The position numbers were made by a program, and so were the translations under genes. This document shows, piece by piece, positions 6,869 to 11,022 of a stretch of DNA of 11,022 nucleotides (its first letter is position 1; every line of letters begins with the position of its first letter). Under the pieces are notes generated by a model, which searched no databases, was not told where the DNA came from, and was given only the letters and a program-made list of their open reading frames with translations. The DNA is from Methanobrevibacter sp. (lineage in GTDB: Archaea > Methanobacteriota > Methanobacteria > Methanobacteriales > Methanobacteriaceae). The stretch covers positions 5,414 to 16,435 of the forward strand of contig JABUVA010000008.1 in assembly GCA_021442885.1 (NCBI GenBank), in the 5' to 3' direction.

Positions 6869-6936
6869 ACTACCAAATAGATAATATTAAATATATTGCA
6901 TTATAAACAATAATATAAGTGATGGAAATTGGTAGT
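6869..6936. repeat. Inverted repeat ACTACCAA / TTGGTAGT, 52-nt spacing
   Basis: Perfect 8-bp arms lie at 6869-6876 and 6929-6936. The right arm ends about 14 nt before the TATA candidate at 6951, a position suited to a regulator binding site. The arms interleave with another complementary pair (6844-6856 with 6914-6924), so a simple hairpin is unlikely, whereas a pseudoknot or separate operator half-sites are possible. Eight-base matches can arise by chance in this much sequence. Confidence 0.3.
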
Positions 6937-6950
6937 AAAACTAAATATTA

Positions 6951-6958
6951 TTTATATA
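6951..6958 (+). promoter_or_regulatory. Candidate archaeal TATA box TTTATATA for the orphan gene at 7077
   Basis: TTTATATA matches the archaeal TATA consensus, after an A-rich stretch. Initiation about 25 nt downstream would leave a 5' leader near 95 nt, longer than usual for archaea. A second A/T element at 6962-6975 could serve instead. Confidence 0.45.
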
Positions 6959-7076
6959 ATAAAATAAATATATACTAACTGTAATAGCTAAATTAATCAA
7001 CAAATATAACATCATATGAAAAATTATCAAATTTAATTGAGTAATAGAATAATTTAAAAAAAATAGAGGGAATAAA

Positions 7077-7574
7077 ATGTCATCTGATGTAGAAGTAACT
7101 AATACTTATAGTAAAATCAACTATGAAAGAACATTAAAAAATGTATATGAACTCTTTCAAGACCCTGAATTTGCATTTATTTTTAAACTAACAGAAGACA
7201 CATTAGATGAAGTAATTGATGAATTCCTTGAATTTCCTTCTAGTGAAATTGATTTTGAAAATTCTACATTAAACACCGAATCAATACAAGAACTTGAAGA
7301 TGCAATAGACAGTAGAGGAGTATTTATGATGCTAGGTTTCTATTCAGGTATGGAAAACCACTATGCAAATTATGATTTTGGTGTTAAAGTTGGAAAAGAT
7401 GAAAATGGAAACTATGAAATAACCTATGGAACAACAAGTTCATATGGTGTGTTTGTAGGTAATTTTATTAGTTTTAAAGATAAAAATGATGCTGATGATC
7501 CTTATGATATTGCATCAAAAGAATGTCTCGCAGCTATTGACCTAATGGATAGTCTTTTAGTAGTTGAGAAATAA
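7077..7574 (+). CDS. Hypothetical protein, strongly acidic, 165 residues
   Basis: I do not recognise a family. By hand count the protein has about 35 Asp/Glu against about 11 Lys/Arg. The acidic residues are concentrated between about residues 35 and 80 (TEDTLDEVIDEFLEF and SIQELEDAID), where helices are likely. The C-terminal half is richer in Gly, Tyr and aromatics (FGVKVGKDENGNYEITYG, SSYGVFVGNF), suggesting beta strands. There is no signal peptide, membrane segment or metal-binding Cys/His cluster. The ATG at 7077 has a GAGGG site (7066-7070) 6 nt upstream, which supports it as a real gene, as does normal codon use. It is divergent from the sugar operon and has no clear functional tie to it. 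It could be a small regulator, an immunity-like protein or a lineage-specific cytosolic protein; no choice is justified. Confidence 0.75.
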   Translation: MSSDVEVTNTYSKINYERTLKNVYELFQDPEFAFIFKLTEDTLDEVIDEFLEFPSSEIDFENSTLNTESIQELEDAIDSRGVFMMLGFYSGMENHYANYDFGVKVGKDENGNYEITYGTTSSYGVFVGNFISFKDKNDADDPYDIASKECLAAIDLMDSLLVVEK

Positions 7575-7607
7575 GATTAATAATATTTAAAATCTAATAT
7601 AGTTAAT

Positions 7608-7880
7608 ATGGTACAAACACTATTAGATGAAACTTTTGATATAGAATTAATAACAAAAAAAATACAATCCCAAATCTCAGAATGGAGATGTAATAAAATT
7701 ACATTAAATGGAGTTAAATGGGAAATTTTCGACCATGAAGGAACTACAGTTTATAGCTATGTTTTCAACATTGATTTTAATGACATTGAAGCTAGAATAA
7801 AACTTGAAGATTTGCGTTTAAATATAATACACTTCATAGAGTCTTTAAAAGATGATACAGAGTACCAGTACTATTTATAA
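7608..7880 (+). CDS. Hypothetical protein, 90 residues
   Basis: No family is recognised. The protein has a probable N-terminal helix (LLDETFDIELITKKIQSQI), a central beta-rich part (ITLNGVKWEIFDHEG, TVYSYVFNIDF) and a C-terminal helix (EDLRLNIIHFIESLK), so a small alpha/beta cytosolic fold is likely. It has one Cys (about residue 28), no membrane segment and no signal peptide. The ATG at 7608 is the only usable start after an in-frame stop at 7581-7583. No Shine-Dalgarno sequence precedes it, and an A/T-rich element near 7581-7590 could be a TATA box for a nearly leaderless message. Alternatively it is read through from the gene 33 nt upstream. The ordered composition argues for a real gene, but support is weaker than for its neighbours. 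Confidence 0.62.
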   Translation: MVQTLLDETFDIELITKKIQSQISEWRCNKITLNGVKWEIFDHEGTTVYSYVFNIDFNDIEARIKLEDLRLNIIHFIESLKDDTEYQYYL

Positions 7881-7890
7881 AGAAAATACA

Positions 7891-7911
7891 ATCCTTTTAA
7901 CATAAATTTTT
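7891..7911 (+). terminator. Possible T-rich transcription stop after the orphan genes
   Basis: Two T-runs (TTTT at 7895-7898 and TTTTT at 7907-7911) follow the 7608-7880 gene by 15-30 nt. Archaeal termination often needs only such T-tracts on the non-template strand. There is no stable hairpin before them. The perfect palindrome CAATAGCTATTG (7913-7924) lies just after. Confidence 0.35.
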
Positions 7912-7912
7912 C

Positions 7913-7924
7913 CAATAGCTATTG
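7913..7924. repeat. Perfect 12-bp palindrome CAATAGCTATTG upstream of hemD
   Basis: The 12 bases are identical to their reverse complement. The site lies about 63 nt before the hemD start, upstream of the candidate TATA element near 7938-7948. It shares the 10-mer TAGCTATTGA with the divergent region at 6855-6864. This fits a regulator binding site, but no binding protein can be named. Confidence 0.35.
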
Positions 7925-7937
7925 AAGATTAATGAAA

Positions 7938-7948
7938 TAATATTTAAA
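7938..7948 (+). promoter_or_regulatory. Weak candidate TATA element for the hemD-SRP19-recJ operon
   Basis: An AATATTTAAA-like element lies about 40 nt before the hemD start and 24-34 nt before its ribosome-binding site, with an A-rich stretch upstream. In this A/T-rich spacer other placements (for example around 7900-7910) are also possible. Confidence 0.3.
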
Positions 7949-7971
7949 CATTTAATAATATAGTAATATAT

Positions 7972-7977
7972 GAGGAG
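7972..7977 (+). promoter_or_regulatory. Ribosome-binding site of hemD (GAGGAG)
   Basis: GAGGAG lies 9 nt before the ATG at 7987. It is one of the strongest Shine-Dalgarno sites in the window and fixes the hemD start. Confidence 0.75.
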
Positions 7978-7986
7978 AAATTAAAA

Positions 7987-8751
7987 ATGTCAAAACCTGT
8001 AGTTGCAATTACAAGACCTTATAATAGAGCTAATAAAGCTTGTGAAATTGTAAAAGAATTAGGAGGAACTCCAGTTCTTGCACCAACTCTTGATTTACAA
8101 CCTGTTAATAGTGATTCATTAAAAGAATTAGTAAAAAGGCAAGATGAACTTGACTGGATTGTTTTTACATCCCCAACTACACTAGATTCTTTAAAAATGT
8201 TTCATCCAGAATTTTTAAAAACACTTAACTGTAAAGTAGCTGTTATAGGAAATAAAACAGGTAGAGTAGCTGAAGAACATGGACTTAAAATTGATTTAAT
8301 CCCTGAAGATTTTACTGCAGAAGGTCTTGTTAGAGAATTTAAAAAGAAAAATATTAAAAATCAAGTTATTGGAGTTCCAAGAACATTATCTGCAAGAGCA
8401 ACTCTTGTTGATGGACTTGAAGAACTTAATAATGATGTTATAATAGCTGAGGCTTACAAATCACTTTTCCCAATGGATAAAGTCAAAGTTGAATATTTAA
8501 TTGAACAAATTAAAAATGAAGAAATTGATGCAATTACATTTACAAGCCCTTTAACTGTAGAAAACTTCTTTAAAATAGTAGTTAATAAAAGAGAAATCTC
8601 AAAACTATTATCAGAAAATATTTTAACAGTAGCTATTGGCCCTATAACAGGTAGGGTTTTAGATGAATATAATATTAACTATATCTATCCAGATAACTAC
8701 ACAGTTCGTGACATGATGGAATTATTATTTAAAGTATTAGAAGGTGAATAA
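7987..8751 (+). CDS. hemD: Uroporphyrinogen-III synthase (HemD)
   Basis: This 254-residue enzyme closes and rearranges hydroxymethylbilane to uroporphyrinogen III, the precursor in a methanogen of coenzyme F430, cobamides and sirohaem. The two-lobed HemD fold is visible from paired motifs: AITRP (7-11) and VFTSPTTLDSLKMF (59-72) in one lobe and linker, AVIGNKTGRVAEEHGL (85-100), FTAEGLV (109-115), then FTSPLTVENFF (185-195) and AIGPITGRVLDEYNI (216-230), ending in YTVRDMMELL (238-247). The family is weakly conserved, but the AIGxxTGxxL and FTSPxxV repeats are typical. The length is normal. It starts a tight operon with SRP19 and a RecJ-like nuclease, neither functionally related. Its ATG has a strong GAGGAG site. 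The cytoplasmic enzyme call is confident. Confidence 0.9.
   Translation: MSKPVVAITRPYNRANKACEIVKELGGTPVLAPTLDLQPVNSDSLKELVKRQDELDWIVFTSPTTLDSLKMFHPEFLKTLNCKVAVIGNKTGRVAEEHGLKIDLIPEDFTAEGLVREFKKKNIKNQVIGVPRTLSARATLVDGLEELNNDVIIAEAYKSLFPMDKVKVEYLIEQIKNEEIDAITFTSPLTVENFFKIVVNKREISKLLSENILTVAIGPITGRVLDEYNINYIYPDNYTVRDMMELLFKVLEGE
8742..8747 (+). promoter_or_regulatory. Ribosome-binding site of the SRP19 gene (AGGTGA)
   Basis: AGGTGA lies inside the last hemD codons, 5 nt before ATG 8753. It matches the complement of the archaeal 16S 3' end. It selects ATG 8753 over the GTG at 8744, which falls inside the site itself. Confidence 0.7.
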
Positions 8752-8752
8752 A

Positions 8753-9016
8753 ATGATAATGATATGGCCACAATACATTAATAAGAATTTAACACTCTCA
8801 GAAGGTCGTAAAGTATCACTTGAATTTGCTGTTAAAGATCCAACAGTTAATGATATTTCAAAGGCCTTAAAAAAGCTTAATATAGAACATGAAGTTGAAA
8901 AAGAAAAAGCATATCCTGGATACTGGTATAACAAAACAGGAAGAGTCCTTGCTGAAAGTGATATGAATAAAAATGAACTATTAAGAGAAATTTGTAAGAA
9001 AATTAATAAAAAATGA
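8753..9016 (+). CDS. srp19: Signal recognition particle 19 kDa subunit (SRP19)
   Basis: This is an RNA-binding protein that docks on helices 6 and 8 of archaeal 7S RNA and promotes SRP54 assembly for targeting ribosomes to the membrane. With ATG 8753 the protein has 87 residues, a normal archaeal size. Landmarks are the N-terminal IWPQYIN (4-10), SEGRKV (16-21), a mid-region SKALKKLNIEHEVEKEKAYPGYWYNKTGRVL with the family's YPxxWxxxGRVL pattern (54-66), and a Lys-rich C-terminal tail. The GTG at 8744 is an alternative start, but it lies inside the AGGTGA ribosome-binding site. SRP19 occurs in archaea and eukaryotes but not in bacteria, so this gene fixes the domain of the organism. It begins 1 nt after hemD and overlaps the next gene's ATG. 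Confidence 0.93.
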   Translation: MIMIWPQYINKNLTLSEGRKVSLEFAVKDPTVNDISKALKKLNIEHEVEKEKAYPGYWYNKTGRVLAESDMNKNELLREICKKINKK

Positions 9017-10464
9017 TTATTATGGATTCTGAATCTTTAAATGGTAAAAACATAACAGAATTACCTGAAAGTATGAAAAAACTATATGAACAAGCTCGAG
9101 AATTAATTGAAAATAATGATGATATAAAAATATACACTCATATTGATTGTGATGGATTATGTTCAGGTGCAATTCTCTCAGAGATACTTGATAGGCTTGG
9201 TAAAGAACATGAAATCCAATGGGTTAATTTAGATGAATTACAGGATTTAGAGATTAAAAATCAATTAACAATATTTTCAGATTTAGGTTCAGGTCAGCCT
9301 GTTGATAAAAATGCAAATGAAAATCAAAGTATTATTATTTTAGACCACCACCCTCCTTTAAGAGATTTGGATTATAATGCTAACTGCAATTATCTTGAAA
9401 TTAATCCAATACACCATGGAATCGATGGATCATATTATGTTTGTGGTGGTGGATTATGTTATTTCCTTGGAAAAGAATTTGGATATGAAGATTTAAGTTG
9501 GATTGGTGTATTATCAGCTATTGGAGATATGCAAAATTCAAGAACAGGTAAATTAGAAGGCCTAAACACTACAATTGTTAATGATGCTAAAAAAAATGGT
9601 TTACTTGAAATTGAAGAAAATGATTTAAACCTTTATGGAAGAAAAACAAATCCATTATTTGTATCTCTATCTCGTTTTAGTGATGTTAAACTTCCTATTA
9701 CAAATAATCAAGGAAGAGCAAAAAAGATTTTAAAAGACTTGGAAATTGATGGAACAGTACCTTTAAGTAAAGTAACATATGAAGAAAAAGGAAAAATATT
9801 CCAGGAGCTATTTAAAGAAATTATGGAAATAGTTCCTAGTAAATATATTCCTTTTGTTCCTAAACTACTTATGTCTGATTCCTATGAATTTTTAAATGAA
9901 AATAAAGAGGAATTCTTAAGTGATGCTAGTGAATTTTCAACATCAATGAATGCATGTGGTAGAAATGAAGAATATGAAACAGCACATAAAGTTCTTAAAG
10001 GAAATCGTCAAGAAGCCCTTGATTCATTAGAAGGTATTAGTAAAGAACATAAAAGAAACCTAGCTAAAAGTATTGAAAGAGTAGCTAAAAGAACTGATGA
10101 AGAAATAGATGAAGGTGGAATAATTGAACTAGATAATATCCAGTACTTTGATGGATATGGTATACCTGCAAATATTGTAGGAACTGTTACTGGAATGATT
10201 TTAGGTGAAGGAAATTGGAAAAAACCAATGATTGGCCTTAGTCAAACAGATGAAGATAATATAAAAGTTTCTCTTAGATGCTCTAAGCTTTTATCCTATG
10301 ATGAAAAAGCTCATTTTGGTCATATAATCCGTGAAATTTCCCAGTCAGTAGGTGGAAACGGTGGGGGACATGCTGTAGCTTGTGGAGCTTATATTCCTGT
10401 AGATAAAAGAAATGAATTTATTGAAAATTTCAACCAACGTTTAGAAGGAATAATAGAAAAGTAA
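9013..10464 (+). CDS. Archaeal RecJ-like DHH-family phosphoesterase/nuclease
   Basis: This 483-residue protein is a predicted manganese-dependent single-strand exonuclease or phosphoesterase of the archaeal RecJ/GAN group. Some members associate with GINS at the replication fork; others act in repair or RNA turnover. The DHH domain shows YTHIDCDGLCSG (41-52, metal ligands His43, Asp45, Asp47), the acidic IFSDLGSG (87-94), the name-giving DHHPP (111-115) and VLSAIGD (166-172). The C-terminal DHHA1 domain ends in GGNGGGHAVACGAYIP (447-462), the substrate-binding glycine loop. It lacks the OB and helicase-binding extensions of bacterial RecJ. The ATG at 9013 overlaps the SRP19 stop (ATGA); ATG 9022, which drops MII, is also possible because neither start has a strong ribosome-binding site. 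The nuclease family call is firm; GAN versus another archaeal RecJ type is not resolved. Confidence 0.9.
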   Translation: MIIMDSESLNGKNITELPESMKKLYEQARELIENNDDIKIYTHIDCDGLCSGAILSEILDRLGKEHEIQWVNLDELQDLEIKNQLTIFSDLGSGQPVDKNANENQSIIILDHHPPLRDLDYNANCNYLEINPIHHGIDGSYYVCGGGLCYFLGKEFGYEDLSWIGVLSAIGDMQNSRTGKLEGLNTTIVNDAKKNGLLEIEENDLNLYGRKTNPLFVSLSRFSDVKLPITNNQGRAKKILKDLEIDGTVPLSKVTYEEKGKIFQELFKEIMEIVPSKYIPFVPKLLMSDSYEFLNENKEEFLSDASEFSTSMNACGRNEEYETAHKVLKGNRQEALDSLEGISKEHKRNLAKSIERVAKRTDEEIDEGGIIELDNIQYFDGYGIPANIVGTVTGMILGEGNWKKPMIGLSQTDEDNIKVSLRCSKLLSYDEKAHFGHIIREISQSVGGNGGGHAVACGAYIPVDKRNEFIENFNQRLEGIIEK

Positions 10465-10508
10465 ATATAATTGGAATAATTAATAAAATAATATTGATAT
10501 GTATTAAT

Positions 10509-10513
10509 AGGAG
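10509..10513 (+). promoter_or_regulatory. Ribosome-binding site of the winged-helix regulator gene (AGGAG)
   Basis: AGGAG lies 9 nt before ATG 10523 and marks the start of the last, truncated gene. The short 58-nt spacer (10465-10522) also has A/T-rich TATA-like stretches, so an own promoter is possible. Confidence 0.65.
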
Positions 10514-10522
10514 TATATTTTA

Positions 10523-11022
10523 ATGAAAACATTTAAAAAAAGAGGAGCACTTACACACTTTCAAATACTAAGTGAAATCTCAAAACAAGACCCTAACCTA
10601 AAACAAAAAGATTTAGCTGAAAGTTTAGGAATTACAATCCAAGCAGTCTCTGAAAATATTAAAACATTAATTGATGAAGGTTATATTACATCAAAAGATG
10701 GAAGATCACCATATAAAATAACACAAAAAGGAATAGAAAAAGTAAAAAAAGATGCAATAACCTTAAGAAAATACAGTGACTCTGTTCTTGAAACTATGAC
10801 TCATTTTAAAACAGTATGGCCTGCAATAGCTAGTGAAAAACTTAAAGAAGGAGAACAAGTAGGCCTATATATGGAAGATGGAATTCTATATGCCGGTAAA
10901 AAAGAATCAAGTGCAACAGGAACAGTCCTAAAAGATGCTAATAAAGGAACAGATGTAGCATTAGGTGGCCTTAATGGAATTATTGATATGAGTATTGGTG
11001 AAGCAGTTATAATAACACTACC
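10523..11022 (+). CDS. Winged-helix (MarR/ArsR-like) transcriptional regulator, 3' end outside window
   Basis: The reading frame is open from ATG 10523 to the right edge (166 residues seen). Residues 1-70 form a winged helix-turn-helix: FQILSEIS, then QKDLAESLGITIQAVSENIK (28-47) as the helix-turn-helix, then LIDEGYI and a wing with DGRSPYKITQKG (59-70). A basic helix follows (IEKVKKDAITLRKYSD), and then a second domain (LKEGEQVGLYMEDGILYAGKK, ALGGLNGIIDMSIGEAVIITLP) rich in beta strands and glycine. This second domain is not one I can name; it may sense a ligand or mediate oligomerisation. The layout matches predicted DNA-binding regulators common in methanogens. It lies on the same strand as the RecJ-like gene, 58 nt away, and has its own strong AGGAG site. 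Its target genes are unknown. Confidence 0.82.
   Translation, partial: MKTFKKRGALTHFQILSEISKQDPNLKQKDLAESLGITIQAVSENIKTLIDEGYITSKDGRSPYKITQKGIEKVKKDAITLRKYSDSVLETMTHFKTVWPAIASEKLKEGEQVGLYMEDGILYAGKKESSATGTVLKDANKGTDVALGGLNGIIDMSIGEAVIITL

Larger units (their letters stand above)
6754..7076. other. Divergent non-coding control region (323 nt)
   Basis: No gene is seen on either strand. The stretch separates the minus-strand sugar operon from the plus-strand orphan gene at 7077. It holds one TATA candidate per direction (6785-6803 minus, 6951-6958 plus) and, between them, several complementary segments: GCTATTGATAGC at 6857-6868; ACTACCAA (6869-6876) with TTGGTAGT (6929-6936); and CATC-TA-ACTTATA (6844-6856) with TATAAGTGATG (6914-6924). 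These could be operator sites or part of an unrecognised structured RNA. I see no tRNA, riboswitch or known RNA family. Confidence 0.6.

Noticed and set aside
6754..7076. CRISPR array, tRNA or riboswitch in the long spacer
   Set aside because: There are no regularly spaced direct repeats, no tRNA cloverleaf or CCA-end pattern, and no recognisable riboswitch core. Only short inverted repeats and TATA-like elements are seen.
8737..8934. 65-residue open frame on the minus strand
   Set aside because: It is antisense to SRP19, which has its own ribosome-binding site and family motifs.
1..11022. Mobile element or recent insertion carrying the sugar genes
   Set aside because: No transposase, integrase, terminal repeats, tRNA end or target-site duplication is visible, and base and codon use look the same in the sugar genes and the housekeeping genes.

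Overview
The window looks like the chromosome of a low-GC methanogenic archaeon, most likely Methanobrevibacter or a close relative in the Methanobacteriales. The strongest sign is the archaeal SRP19 subunit at 8753-9016. It sits beside a HemD-type uroporphyrinogen-III synthase and an archaeal RecJ-like DHH nuclease. The very A/T-rich sequence, the AGA-dominated arginine codons, the archaeal TATA boxes (TTTATATA type) and the GGAGG/GGTGA ribosome-binding sites all agree. The genus is an inference; the domain Archaea is well supported.

Positions 1-6753 hold a nonulosonic-acid (sialic/legionaminic-acid-like) sugar pathway in two convergent transcription units. The plus-strand unit enters from the left edge. 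It has the 3' end of a PLP sugar aminotransferase (1-468) followed directly by a nucleotide-sugar 4,6-dehydratase of the CapD/LegB type (469-1452). The minus-strand unit runs from 6753 down to 1461: NeuB/LegI synthase, NeuC/LegG hydrolysing 2-epimerase, two Gfo/Idh/MocA-like proteins, NeuA/LegF cytidylyltransferase and a short hexapeptide acyltransferase. Read as a pathway: the dehydratase and aminotransferase make a 4-amino-4,6-dideoxy sugar nucleotide, an acyltransferase N-acylates it, NeuC removes the nucleotide and epimerises C2, NeuB condenses the product with phosphoenolpyruvate, and NeuA makes the CMP-activated donor. The second Gfo/Idh/MocA protein has lost every recognisable catalytic residue of the family, which is the oddest point in the locus.

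Positions 6754-7076 are a non-coding divergent control region. It has a candidate TATA box for each direction and several inverted repeats between them. Two orphan plus-strand genes follow (7077-7574, very acidic; 7608-7880). I could not assign either to a family.

Positions 7987-10464 are a tight housekeeping operon: hemD (tetrapyrrole synthesis for F430 and cobamides), SRP19 (protein targeting) and a RecJ-like nuclease (replication/repair), joined by 1-nt gaps or overlaps. After 58 nt a winged-helix transcriptional regulator starts at 10523 and runs off the right edge.
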